Assembly (NCBI RefSeq): GCF_001189845.1
Contig: NZ_LFLZ01000027.1
Coordinates: 1 to 64,000 of the forward strand
Origin: Bradyrhizobium tropiciagri
GTDB lineage: Bacteria > Pseudomonadota > Alphaproteobacteria > Rhizobiales > Xanthobacteraceae
DNA length: 64,000 bases
Direction: 5' to 3'
This document shows, one piece after another, positions 16,390 through 25,261 of the stretch. Below the pieces are notes generated by a model. It was not told where the DNA came from. It ran no database searches and saw only the letters and a list, made by a program, of their open reading frames with translations. Position 1 is the stretch's first letter, and each line of letters opens with the position of its first letter. The translations under genes and the position numbers were made by a program.

Positions 16390-17924
16390 TCAATCTGACG
16401 TCATCGTGCTCGCACCGACTGAAGCGAAGAAGTGTTCGGGCCCGTCGACCTCGATCAGCTTCTTGCCTTCGATCACCCAGAACCGGTTGGCCACCGTCCG
16501 CACGAACTGGCGGTCGTGCGACACCAACAGGCAGCTCGCCTGCTGCTCCATCAGTTCCTCCTCCAGCGTCTCCTGGCCCTCGATGTCGAGGTGGTTGGTC
16601 GGCTCGTCGAGCAGATAGAAGTTCGGCTGCGTGAGCCGCAGCACCAGCATGCCGAGACGGGCCTTCTGCCCGCCCGACAGCCGCCCGATCGGACGGCCCT
16701 GCATCTCGATCGAGAGGCCGGCGCCGGCGAGCAGGCCGCGGGCACGCTGATCGCCGACCTCGAAGCGCCGCGTCAGCATGCGCATCGGCGTGTCGCCATC
16801 CCTGAGATCGGCCAGCGCCTGGTCGCAATAGCCCAGCATCAGCGCCTCGGTGGCCCGGATTTCGGCGGCCGCCTCGGGGGTCTCGATCGCCAGCCGCAGC
16901 GCCGCGACGAACCGGGTCTTGCCGGCGCCGTTCGGCCCGAGCAGCGCGATCCGGTTGCCCTTGCAGATGAACTGCTGGCCCGTCCTGAATAGCTGCCGGC
17001 CGTCGGGGGTGGCGATCGCAGCGTTGTTCAGCCTGATCAGCACCTTGGCATGGGTGTCGCGGTTGGCGAGCGGATCGTGCCGGCCGAGCGTTCCACATGC
17101 GCCGGCCTCGCCGTCTCCTCCAGCCTCTCCGCACGCTGCTTCAATTGCCTGGTCTTCGACAGCAGGAGGTCGCTGCCGGAATTGATGCCGAGGTTGTTGA
17201 GCTTCGCGGCCTGCTGCCGGAGCTGACGGACGGTCTTCATGTCGCGCTGATAGCGCCGCTCGTCGGAGGCATCGAATTCGTCGACCGCCGCCTGCGCCGC
17301 GGTGTAGGGCAACGCGAACAGCTGCGACCGCTCCGGGCGCAGGAACAGCGTCCGGTTGGTGGTCGCGTCGAGGAAGGCGCGATCGTGGCTTGCGATCACC
17401 ACCGGCATCTCGCGCGGCAGCGCGTTCAGCCAGGTCTCGAGCCGGGCGATCTTGGCGAGGTCGAGATGGTTGGTCGGCTCGTCGAGCAGCAATATGTCGG
17501 GCTCGGTCACCAGCACGCGGGCGAGCAGCGCAAGCCGCAGCCAGCCGCCGCTCAGCTGCTTGAGCGGCCGCGCCCACAGTTCCTCCGGCACCTCCAGCGA
17601 TTGCAGGGCGACGTCGACCCGCCAGCTTTCGCTGCCGCGTTGTTCGCCGGGCAGCGCGTCGAGGACGGCGGCGTGGAACGCCGTGTCCAGCAGGCTCAGT
17701 GGCGCGTCCTGCTCGACATGGCCGACGGTCAGGCCGCGCGCGCGGGTGATGTCGCCTTCATTGGGCTCCATCGCGCCGGCGATACAGCGGAGCAGCGTGG
17801 ATTTGCCGCGGCCGTTGGCGGCCACGAGGCCAATCCGGTCGCCGGCATTGACGGCGAAATTCAGTTCGGAAAACAGCGGCGCGTTCAGCGTCACGCCGAG
17901 ATTGCGTACATTGATGAGGGACAC
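16390..17924 (-). pseudogene. ABC-F family ATPase, frameshifted
   Basis: A soluble protein with two ABC ATPase domains and no membrane part. ABC-F proteins act on the ribosome, resolving stalled translation or giving antibiotic resistance. Domain 1 has AANGRGKST, LSGGWLR and ILLLDEPTNHLD; domain 2 has GPNGAGKT, LSGGQKARLG and FYLLDEPTNHLD. The halves are in different frames. At about 17070 the expected CGC-CTC-GCC-AAC (RLAN) reads CGC-TCG-CCA-AC, one C short. Adding one base restores a 511-codon gene. I chose the GTG at 17924 because the conserved SLINVRNL start follows it directly. As written the product stops after the linker; a base-call error is equally possible. Confidence 0.85.
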
Positions 17925-18276
17925 GATCAATTCTCTGGTCTTGCCGGCGATCACGACGACATCGCGAGGCATCCAGCCATCGGATGTGCGTGTCGAAGCG
18001 CGGCGAGGGATTTGAGTGCAGGCACGAACGCTCAAACGTTCGACGCCGCACGGCCACGAAGGGCAGACCAGGAAGAGATTTTAGGCGAGTTTCCGGTCAG
18101 CCCTGCAAACGCATTTGCAGGGCGTTGACGGGGCCACGCTTGAGGTGGGGATCGTTGAATCGCGCCACGACGCAGCCCTCCTTTCTCGGAACACATGTTG
18201 TGGTGGGTCGAGATTTAACCGGACGTGCCACGGATGGCAAGCGCAGCCGGCGGAGCCGCCCGAGGTACAGGCCCGT
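17925..18276. other. gene-free gap with perfect hairpin
   Basis: In these 352 bases no gene is convincing. A perfect hairpin, CCCTGCAAA (18101-18109) with TTTGCAGGG (18114-18122) and loop CGCA, lies about 180 bases upstream of the ABC-F start and about 155 bases past the end of the GGDEF-EAL gene. It has no T run, so it is not an obvious terminator. It could be an operator or an RNA structure. Confidence 0.45.
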
Positions 18277-20964
18277 CTAACCAGCTCTACGCACGGTTTC
18301 CGCCAGGTGGTCGCCGCCGACCAGCGCGGCAAATTGACCGATCGGGGCCGGCCGGCCGATCAGATAGCCCTGCACCGCATCGCAGCCTTCCTCGGCGAGG
18401 AAGCCGAGCTGCGCCTCGGTCTCGACGCCTTCGGCGACGATCGACATTTCGAGGCCATGGCCGAGATCGATCACCGCGCGCACGATCGCGGCCGATTGCG
18501 GATTGCGGCCGAGATTGATGACGAAGGCGCGATCGATCTTGATCTTGTCGAACGGAAACGCCTGCAGATAGCTCAGCGAGGAATAGCCGCTGCCGAAATC
18601 ATCCATCGAGATGCGCACGCCGAGCGCCTTCAGCCGCCGCAGCAGCGACAGGCCGCGGTCGAAATCCTCGATCAGCACGCCCTCGGTGATTTCGAGCTCG
18701 AGGCGGTCGGGCGTCAGCCCGGTCTCGAGCAGGATCGAATGGACGAGGCCGACGAGGTCGCCGTGGGTGAACTGCGCCGGCGACAGGTTGACGGCGACCT
18801 GCATCGGCACCGCCCAGGAGGCCGCCTCGCGGCAGGCCTCGCGCAGGATCCATTCGCCCATCTCGACGATCAGGCCGCTTTCTTCCGCCAGCGGAATGAA
18901 GTCGCTGGGCGGCACGAAGCCGCGCACCGGGTGGTGCCAGCGCGCCAGCGCCTCGAAACCGATGATCTGGCTGCCCGCAACGCTCGCGCCCGCCGCCGCC
19001 TGCGGCTGGTAGTAGAGCGACAATTCGCCGTTCTTGATCGCGACCGACAATTCCTGGTGCAGCACGCGGCGATCGCGGATCTGCTGGTCCATCTCGGGCT
19101 CGAAGATCGAGATCGTGCCGCGCGACTTTGCCTTGGCGCGGAACAGCGCCGCGCCCGAATTGGCCAGCAGCGAGGCCGCGTCGGATCCATTGGCGGGGAA
19201 TACCGCGATGCCGGTGGTGAGGCCGGTGCGCACCGACTTGCCGTCGATCAGGAAATCCGCACCCAGCGCCTCGGCGGCCTGCTCGGCCAGCGCAATGCCG
19301 GCGACGGGCTGCTTGCCGTCGATGATAAGGCCGAATTCGTCGCCGGACAGCCGCGCGACCACGCCGCCGCGCGCCACGGTCTGCAAACGCTGCGCGACCT
19401 CGATCAGCACCTTGTCGCCCATCGCATGGCCGTAGACGTCGTTGATCTCCTTCAGCCCGTCGAGGTCGACGCAGAGCACGGCGAACTCCTCGTCGGTGCC
19501 GTCGCAGGCCTCGATCATCTGGGTCAGCGCCTGCAGGAAGGCGGCGCGGTTCGGCAGATCGGTCAGGCCGTCATGATAGGCCATGTGCGCCATGCGCGAC
19601 TCGGTCTGGCGCCTGTCGGTGACGTCCTCATGGGTCTTGATCAGATATTGCGGCTCGCCATGATCATCGAGCACGGTCATGCGGCGGGTCAGGAACAGCC
19701 GCAGACCATCCTTGGTCGAGATCGGGTGCTCCTCGGCGATCATGCTGCGCTTGCGGATCGCGGCCTCGTCGCGGGCGATGATCAGCTTGGCTTCGCGCGC
19801 GTTGAAGATGTCGGACGCGGTCAGGCCGGCGGCATCCTCGCGGCGGCGGTTGAGGATCGTCTCGGCGCTGCGGTTGGCCAGCAGGTAGCGGCCGTCGCTG
19901 ACGCGCTGCACGATCAGCGAGACCGGGATGTTGTCGACCACGAGCTCGAGGAATTTCTTGTTGTTCTCGAGCTCGCGCGACAGCGAGCGGCGGTCGGTGA
20001 CGTCCTCGAACAGCGCGATCAGGAACTCCGGCTCGCCAGCCTCGTTGCGGGCGATCACCCGGTTCGACGCCAGGATGCGCTTCTCCGCACCGCGTTCGAC
20101 GAAGAATTCGCTGCGGTGATAGCCTTCCGGCGCGTCCAGCGCCGCGCGGTCGGCCGTGTCGATGCTGAGCGCGGTCTCGGGACGGAAGATCTCGTCGGCG
20201 CGCTTGCCGACGATGTGATCGCGCGAGAACCGCGAGAAGCGCTCGAACGCGCGGTTGGCGAAGATGTAGCGGCCGTCCTCGATGTTCTTGGCCGCGACGC
20301 AGACCGGGACGTTGTCGAGCACGGATTCGAGGAACTGCGTGGTCGAGGCCAGCTTGCGCGACAGCTTGCGCTGGTCGGTGCAATCGAGATGGGTCGCGAC
20401 CGAACCGCCGTTCGGCAACGGAAAATATTTCACCAGCACCGACTTGCCGCCCGGCAGTTCGGTGACCAACCCCTCGGGCGCTGCGGCCCTCGCAAAGAAA
20501 TCGTCGACGCTGACGTCGAGCACGCCGCGGCTGCGGCGCAGCTCCAGCAGCTCGGTGCCGGTCATGTGGCGCCGGATGTCGGCGCGCGACAGGCCGTAGA
20601 TGTCGAGATAGCGGTCGTTGCAGAACACGATGCGCCCCTGCGCATCGGTCATCACCACGCCCTGGTTCAGATGGTTGAGGGCCGACGACACGAAGGCGTT
20701 GCGCCGCAATTGCGCGCGCTTGACCCTGCGCAGGGCGGAGAGCACCCAGAGCCCGACCGCACCGAGGAAGGAGGCAACCACCACGCTGCCGATCAGGAGT
20801 TCCCAGACCACGCCGGGATCGAGGTCACCGAGATAGGTCGAGGGCGCGAAGGCGGCCGAGGCGGCCCGGGCTGCACTGAACGGCACGACGGCGGCGATCA
20901 GGCAAAGGACGGCCCTTGCCGGAATCGAATTCTTCCCGCCCGCCTGCCACTTCCTGCCAGCCAT
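18277..20964 (-). CDS. membrane PAS-GGDEF-EAL c-di-GMP protein
   Basis: An 895-residue signalling protein. A signal-like segment near residues 15-40 and a membrane helix at about 52-75 anchor it, followed by three PAS domains (about 90-200, 210-335, 340-450), a GGDEF domain and an EAL domain. The cyclase motif is SGDEF (540-544), a tolerated variant, and no RxxD inhibitory site precedes it. The EAL domain looks fully active: EAL at 671-673, NLSPAQF, EITEG, DDFGSGYSS, KIDRAF and VAEGVET are all present. Net activity is therefore more likely c-di-GMP breakdown, tuned by PAS ligands. It stands alone; the next gene at 21223 diverges from it. Confidence 0.92.
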   Translation of the reverse strand: MAGRKWQAGGKNSIPARAVLCLIAAVVPFSAARAASAAFAPSTYLGDLDPGVVWELLIGSVVVASFLGAVGLWVLSALRRVKRAQLRRNAFVSSALNHLNQGVVMTDAQGRIVFCNDRYLDIYGLSRADIRRHMTGTELLELRRSRGVLDVSVDDFFARAAAPEGLVTELPGGKSVLVKYFPLPNGGSVATHLDCTDQRKLSRKLASTTQFLESVLDNVPVCVAAKNIEDGRYIFANRAFERFSRFSRDHIVGKRADEIFRPETALSIDTADRAALDAPEGYHRSEFFVERGAEKRILASNRVIARNEAGEPEFLIALFEDVTDRRSLSRELENNKKFLELVVDNIPVSLIVQRVSDGRYLLANRSAETILNRRREDAAGLTASDIFNAREAKLIIARDEAAIRKRSMIAEEHPISTKDGLRLFLTRRMTVLDDHGEPQYLIKTHEDVTDRRQTESRMAHMAYHDGLTDLPNRAAFLQALTQMIEACDGTDEEFAVLCVDLDGLKEINDVYGHAMGDKVLIEVAQRLQTVARGGVVARLSGDEFGLIIDGKQPVAGIALAEQAAEALGADFLIDGKSVRTGLTTGIAVFPANGSDAASLLANSGAALFRAKAKSRGTISIFEPEMDQQIRDRRVLHQELSVAIKNGELSLYYQPQAAAGASVAGSQIIGFEALARWHHPVRGFVPPSDFIPLAEESGLIVEMGEWILREACREAASWAVPMQVAVNLSPAQFTHGDLVGLVHSILLETGLTPDRLELEITEGVLIEDFDRGLSLLRRLKALGVRISMDDFGSGYSSLSYLQAFPFDKIKIDRAFVINLGRNPQSAAIVRAVIDLGHGLEMSIVAEGVETEAQLGFLAEEGCDAVQGYLIGRPAPIGQFAALVGGDHLAETVRRAG

Positions 20965-21222
20965 CGATCACCCGCGGATTTCCCCGGCGAGTGTCCGGCT
21001 CCGGCGGTTTGGATCGGGTAAACGCGTACGGATGCAACTGGACAATGCGAGTTAATTTACGGCAATTGCCCTGACATGATTAATGCTCCACTAACGCGGC
21101 ATGGCTCCCCGACAATTTGAGATGGCCCAACCACTTGCCCGGAACGAGCGGATCGGCTGAACGATGTTGGCGGCCATGGCCAAGGCGTGGCTGCGCGAAA
21201 ATATTCGGACCTGAAGGACGTG

Positions 21223-22326
21223 ATGGACAGGGTTGATTGCGTGATCGTCGGTGCGGGGGTGATCGGCCTCGCCGTGGCGCGCCGGCTGGCACAGGCTGGC
21301 CGCGAAGTGATTGTGATCGAGGAGACCGATGCGATCGGCACGGTGACCTCGTCACGAAACAGCGAGGTGATCCACGCCGGGATCTACTACAAGGCCGGCA
21401 GCCTGATGGCGCGGATGTGCGTCAGCGGCAAGCGGGCGCTCTACCGCTACTGCGCCGAGCACGGCATCCCGCACAAGAATTGCGGCAAGCTGATCGTTGC
21501 CACCACGCCTGCGGAGACCGAGAAACTGCAGTCGATCCGCTCGCATGCCGCGGCCAACGGCGTCGACGACATGCAGCTGTTGTCCGGCGAGGCGGCGCGC
21601 GCGCTGGAGCCGGCGCTGAACTGCGACGCGGCGCTGCTGTCGCCCTCGACCGGGATCATCGACAGCCATGCCTACATGCTGGCGCTGCGCGGCGACGCCG
21701 AGGCGGCCGGGGCGGCGTTCGCGTTCCATACGCCGCTGCTCCACGCCAGGGCGACGGCCAACGGGTTCGAGATCGAGGCCGGCGGCGCAGCGCCCATGAC
21801 GCTCGCCTGCGATCTCCTGGTCAATGCCGCCGGCCTCGGCGCGACGGCGGTCGCGCGCAGCGTCGAGGGCATGCCGATCGCGTTGATTCCAACCGCCTAT
21901 TTGGCCAAGGGCAATTACTTCAGCTGCAGCGCCAAAGCGCCGTTCTCGCACCTGATCTATCCGGTGCCGGAGCCCGGCGGGCTCGGCGTCCATCTGACGC
22001 TCGACATGGCCGGACAGGCAAGGTTCGGCCCCGACGTCGAATGGATCGATCACATCGATTATGCGGTCGATCCGGCCCGGGCCGACCGGTTCTATCCGGC
22101 GATCCGGAAATACTGGCCGACCCTGCCGGATGGCGCGCTGATGCCGAGCTATTCGGGAATCCGGCCCAAGATCGTGCCGCCGGCGGTGGCAACCCAGGAC
22201 TTCCTGATCCAGGGCCCGGCCGATCACGGCGTCGCCGGCCTGATCAACCTGTTCGGGATCGAGTCACCAGGGCTGACGTCGTCGCTTGCGGTCGCCGACC
22301 ATGTCGGCGCGCTGGTGCAGCTCTGA
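21223..22326 (+). CDS. FAD-dependent oxidoreductase, L-2-hydroxyglutarate oxidase-like
   Basis: A 367-residue protein of the DAO superfamily, closest by motif to LhgO/YgaF, which oxidises L-2-hydroxyglutarate and passes electrons to the quinone pool. The FAD motif GAGVIGLAVARRLAQAG starts near residue 8, followed by the covering segment SSRNSEVIHAGIYY that is typical of LhgO, and the C-terminal GIRPK...FGIESPGLTSSLA. I chose the ATG at 21223, with AAGGA four bases upstream, over a GTG at 21187 because the FAD motif begins immediately. It is monocistronic. A related 2-hydroxy acid or amino acid could be the substrate. Confidence 0.88.
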   Translation: MDRVDCVIVGAGVIGLAVARRLAQAGREVIVIEETDAIGTVTSSRNSEVIHAGIYYKAGSLMARMCVSGKRALYRYCAEHGIPHKNCGKLIVATTPAETEKLQSIRSHAAANGVDDMQLLSGEAARALEPALNCDAALLSPSTGIIDSHAYMLALRGDAEAAGAAFAFHTPLLHARATANGFEIEAGGAAPMTLACDLLVNAAGLGATAVARSVEGMPIALIPTAYLAKGNYFSCSAKAPFSHLIYPVPEPGGLGVHLTLDMAGQARFGPDVEWIDHIDYAVDPARADRFYPAIRKYWPTLPDGALMPSYSGIRPKIVPPAVATQDFLIQGPADHGVAGLINLFGIESPGLTSSLAVADHVGALVQL

Positions 22327-22419
22327 GCAAATGCAGCATAGCCTCCCGGGGGACGCGCGCTTTGGCGCTCATCCCTCGGTGAAAGGCCAGATTATTTGCG
22401 AATTTACAGGGGGACCGGC

Positions 22420-22605
22420 TTAGTGGACCGTGTCGTCGGCGGAAAGTCTCAACCGCTCGATTTGATCCTTGACCATCAGCTTGCGGCGCTTCAGCTCGCA
22501 AATATGCAGGTCGTCTACTGAGGGGTGAACGAGCGCTTCGTGCAGTTCGTTCTCGAGTATTTTGTGTTTACGCTCCAGCTCAACGAGATGGGCCTGTATC
22601 GCCAT
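22420..22605 (-). CDS. DUF465 (YdcH-like) small coiled-coil protein
   Basis: A 61-residue protein that is almost entirely one helical hairpin: VELERKHKILENELHEAL, a turn at HPSVDD, then ELKRRKLMVKDQIERLR. The HK...LE...I and LK-KK-L-KD-I pattern is the DUF465 signature. Its function is unknown. It diverges from a second DUF465 gene at 22846, with about 240 bases between the starts. Confidence 0.87.
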   Translation of the reverse strand: MAIQAHLVELERKHKILENELHEALVHPSVDDLHICELKRRKLMVKDQIERLRLSADDTVH

Positions 22606-22845
22606 TGCGAACTCTCCTCGGTGCGTTAAACCTCAGGTTCGATCCGGACTCCTGAGTGTACACAAGTGGGCGGTACTGTCGATAGGGGACGCGAAATGCC
22701 GCATGCACTCATTTCGGTTTATCTGTAACCAATCGTGATTGTGGAACCGGTCCGGCTTGCGCGGCGCGCGCGCAGGGAGGATATTCCGGTAAGCGGCTGC
22801 TTCGGCCGCAACAACCTCATCGTGCTTACCAGTTAATACACAACC

Positions 22846-23052
22846 ATGAACGATCAGGATGAGCGCGAACTCCTCGCCGAGCTTGCGCGTCTGCAACAAG
22901 AGCACCGCGACCTCGATGCCGCGATCGACGCGCTGCATCAGTCGCCAGCGCCGGACCTCCTGATGCTGCAGCGCCTGAAGAAGCGGAAGCTGCAATTGCG
23001 CGACCGCATCGCCTTCATCGAAGATCAGATCACGCCCGACATCATCGCCTGA
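22846..23052 (+). CDS. DUF465 (YdcH-like) small coiled-coil protein
   Basis: A 68-residue helical hairpin protein of the same family as the 22420 gene: LARLQQEHRDLDAAIDAL, a turn at SPAPD, then RLKKRKLQLRDRIAFIE. The two share the layout but differ in sequence enough to be old paralogues. They are divergently transcribed from a common region, so they may be co-regulated and could form a mixed coiled coil. No catalytic residues are expected. Confidence 0.87.
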   Translation: MNDQDERELLAELARLQQEHRDLDAAIDALHQSPAPDLLMLQRLKKRKLQLRDRIAFIEDQITPDIIA

Positions 23053-23251
23053 CGCGCGCCGATGGGTTCGGCGGCCCGCCGGTTCAGGTCGACCCGTGGG
23101 TTTTCCCCGTCATCCACAGCGCCTCGTTGCCAGCCGCCTCGTTGGCTTCACGTTCGCGGCAACGGACGCGCGCGGTTTTCGCCGCTTGACTCCAAAAGAA
23201 CAAAATAAGAACATGCCGATCCAGCCGCCAGCCATCAGAGGGAGTTTCGCC

Positions 23252-23461
23252 ATGTCCGCACCGCCGTCCCTGCCCGAGCACAGCCACTACGAGAAGGCCT
23301 GCGACCAGGCGATCGCGATGTGCGACGGCAACCTGCGCAGCACCATCAAGGCGCTGATCATGGCCAACGAATATCTGGAAGCCGAGCTCGAGGAATTGCA
23401 GGCCGCGATCACGGCCGGCTGCGTGCCGGCGCGAAGCCATGCGGCCAGCGACGCCGCCTGA
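23252..23461 (+). CDS. small helical protein of unknown function
   Basis: A 69-residue acidic, helix-rich protein (YEKACDQAIAMCDGNLRSTIKALIMANEYLEAELEELQ). I chose the ATG at 23252 because AGAGGGAG lies seven bases upstream; ATG codons at 23213 and 23096 in the same frame lack such a site. Bradyrhizobium genomes carry similar small genes, but I know no function. It is followed 42 bases later by another small gene on the same strand. Confidence 0.7.
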   Translation: MSAPPSLPEHSHYEKACDQAIAMCDGNLRSTIKALIMANEYLEAELEELQAAITAGCVPARSHAASDAA

Positions 23462-23503
23462 TCCTTGTCCTGACCTTGGCCTGACCTTCAAGGGAGCACA
23501 GCA

Positions 23504-23755
23504 ATGGCGGACGTGACCTATTACGTGGCACTGCCCTTCATGCAGGACGACGACGGCACGCCGGTCGCCGGCAGCGCCGAGGAATGCCAGAGCTCGGCGA
23601 TCGCGCTGCGCCGGGCGGAGACGATGTCGCGGATGCCCGGCAGCATCGGCGCCGTCGCGTTCAGCCGCACCGGTGATCCCGCGATCGGCGAATTCGGCGA
23701 TGCCAAGCTGCTCCGCGCTTACGGCAATGTGCCGGAAGATCTCAGCGCGCTGTAA
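23504..23755 (+). CDS. small hypothetical protein
   Basis: An 83-residue protein (MADVTYYVALPFMQDDDG...) with a good ribosome site (AAGGGAG) before its ATG. The repeated pattern of strand-like segments around SSAIALRRAETMSRMPGSIGAVAFSRTGDPAIGEFGDAKLL suggests a compact alpha/beta fold. It is likely co-transcribed with the gene at 23252. No family or function is recognised. Confidence 0.7.
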   Translation: MADVTYYVALPFMQDDDGTPVAGSAEECQSSAIALRRAETMSRMPGSIGAVAFSRTGDPAIGEFGDAKLLRAYGNVPEDLSAL

Positions 23756-23766
23756 CCGCTAGGGAT

Positions 23767-23864
23767 GATGGGATCAGGTTAAGCTGGAACGGCCTCGAAA
23801 GTTCACCTCTCCCTTGGGAGAGGTGAACCGAGACCGCGCCAAGCCGATTCAACCAAAACTCATC
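23767..23864. repeat. short form of a palindromic repeat (98 bases)
   Basis: It begins GATGGGATCAGGTT and ends AAAACTCATC, giving short inverted ends, and contains CACCTCTCCC-TT-GGGAGAGGTG as a central hairpin. The same outer halves occur at 28587-28811, where 127 more bases are present in the middle. This copy looks like the internally deleted form. Confidence 0.8.
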
Positions 23865-23880
23865 CTGCTCTGGATTCTCC

Positions 23881-24627
23881 TTAGGATTCATGGCGCCGCT
23901 GCGCCTTGCGCACATACATCGCGCGATCAGCCTCATCGAGAACGCGATCGATATCCGAATGCGCGGTGAGGATCGCGACGCCTGCGGAGGCGCCCGCGGA
24001 GACGCGGCTGTCACGGAACACGAAGGTCAGGCGGTCGATCGCATCTTCCAGCGCAGCCGCCTTGGCACGCGCATCGGTCTCGCTGAGATTCCACAGCAGC
24101 ACCGCGAACTCGTCGCCACCGAGACGGCCGACCACGTCGGAGGCGCGCACCTGGTCCGATATCGCGGCAACGATCTTCTTCAGCACCTCGTCGCCGGCCG
24201 CGTGCCCAAAGGCATCGTTGATCGGCTTGAGGCGATCGACGTCGAGCACGATCAGCGCGCCGGAGGCCTGATAGCGCTTGATGAAGGAGAGCGAACGGAC
24301 GAGCTCGCGCTCGAAGCCGCGCCGGTTCAGGATGCCGAGCAGGAAGTCGGTCTCGGCCGAGGCCTGCAGCTCCTCGATCCGGGCTTGCGCCCGCGCCAGT
24401 TGCGCCCGCAACCGGCGGATGGTGGATTTGTCGCCGGATGCGACCGCGCCTCGCGTAGAAGCTCCGGTTCCAACCGCTTTGGTTCCAGCCCCCTTGCTAC
24501 CAGTCCCCTTGCTTCCAGCGCCCTTGCTTCCAGTCCTGCCCGGCCCCGGTTTGCGCGCGGCGGCCGCGCCTTTGCGTCGTTTTGCGGTCCCTGAGGCGGC
24601 CGCCTTCGTCTTCTTCTTCATGCGCAT
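23881..24627 (-). CDS. soluble diguanylate cyclase (GGDEF)
   Basis: A 248-residue protein expected to make c-di-GMP from two GTP. Residues 1-65 are a Lys/Ala/Gly-rich, disordered-looking tail containing pentapeptide repeats (TGSKG, AGSKG). A short coiled coil (about 67-88, RRLRAQLARAQARIEELQ) leads into the GGDEF domain. The active site is intact (GGDEF 170-174) and an RxxD inhibitory site is present at the right distance (RASD, 161-164), so product inhibition is expected. No membrane segment or sensor domain is seen. The basic tail might bind nucleic acid or an acidic partner. Confidence 0.9.
   Translation of the reverse strand: MRMKKKTKAAASGTAKRRKGAAAARKPGPGRTGSKGAGSKGTGSKGAGTKAVGTGASTRGAVASGDKSTIRRLRAQLARAQARIEELQASAETDFLLGILNRRGFERELVRSLSFIKRYQASGALIVLDVDRLKPINDAFGHAAGDEVLKKIVAAISDQVRASDVVGRLGGDEFAVLLWNLSETDARAKAAALEDAIDRLTFVFRDSRVSAGASAGVAILTAHSDIDRVLDEADRAMYVRKAQRRHES
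24476..24535. repeat. four 15-base tandem repeats inside the cyclase gene
   Basis: Four units (24476, 24491, 24506, 24521) of the type CCCTTGCTTCCAGTC, the first more diverged. On the coding strand they encode the five-residue repeats in the N-terminal tail of the diguanylate cyclase. Unit length is a multiple of three, so changes in copy number keep the frame. Confidence 0.85.
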
Positions 24628-24772
24628 CCTTGTTGAGGCCTGCTTATGAAGGCTTGCCGGGATTCACCAAGACAGGATAGTCCATTCTAACTCCCTTGCC
24701 ACGCCTTGGATGAGAGCCGGGCCGTCCCTATAATCGGCCTATGCTTTTGGATTCCTGCACAGAATTGAAGAG

Positions 24773-25261
24773 ATGACCGCTCCGATCGCCATCATCATGG
24801 GAAGCCAGTCCGACTGGGAAACCATGCGGCATGCCGCCGAGACCCTGGCTGCGCTGGGTGTTGCCTGCGAAACGCGCATCGTTTCGGCGCACCGCACCCC
24901 GGATCGGCTCTATGCCTTTGCCAAGGACGCCAAGGCTGCCGGGCACAAGGTGATCATTGCCGGCGCCGGCGGTGCCGCCCATCTGCCGGGCATGACGGCC
25001 GCGCTGACGGAGCTTCCGGTGTTCGGGGTTCCCGTCGAGTCGAAGGCGCTGTCGGGCGTCGATTCGCTGTACTCGATCGTGCAGATGCCGGCCGGCGTCC
25101 CGGTCGGGACGCTGGCAATCGGCAAGCCCGGCGCGATCAATGCCGCATTGCTCGCGGCAAGCGTGCTCGCGCTCAGCGATCCCGCTCTGTCGGCCCGCCT
25201 TGCCGCCTGGCGCAAGCAACAGACCGATGCGGTCAAGGACCATCCGGAGGGCGCGGCGTGA
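24773..25261 (+). CDS. purE: N5-carboxyaminoimidazole ribonucleotide mutase
   Basis: A 162-residue class I PurE. It moves the carboxyl group of N5-CAIR to form CAIR, step 6 of purine synthesis, using the product of PurK. The family motifs are clear: IIMGSQSDWETM at residues 7-18, SAHRTPDR near 43-50 (with the catalytic histidine), and AGAGGAAHLPGM near 68-79. Length is normal. The start has no strong ribosome site (GAAGAG nearby). Its stop overlaps the purK start by four bases (GTGA), so the pair is translationally coupled. Confidence 0.97.
   Translation: MTAPIAIIMGSQSDWETMRHAAETLAALGVACETRIVSAHRTPDRLYAFAKDAKAAGHKVIIAGAGGAAHLPGMTAALTELPVFGVPVESKALSGVDSLYSIVQMPAGVPVGTLAIGKPGAINAALLAASVLALSDPALSARLAAWRKQQTDAVKDHPEGAA

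Noticed and set aside
18115..21021. Very long open frame on the plus strand opposite the PAS-GGDEF-EAL gene (968 codons)
   Set aside because: High-GC shadow of the real gene: Asp/Arg/His-rich translation without domain motifs. The same holds for long antisense frames at 550-2103, 3089-4369, 4510-5859, 32350-34473, 52677-54521 and 59472-61475.
24476..24535. Tandem repeats considered as a CRISPR
   Set aside because: The units are 15 bases, directly adjacent without spacers, and in frame within a gene.
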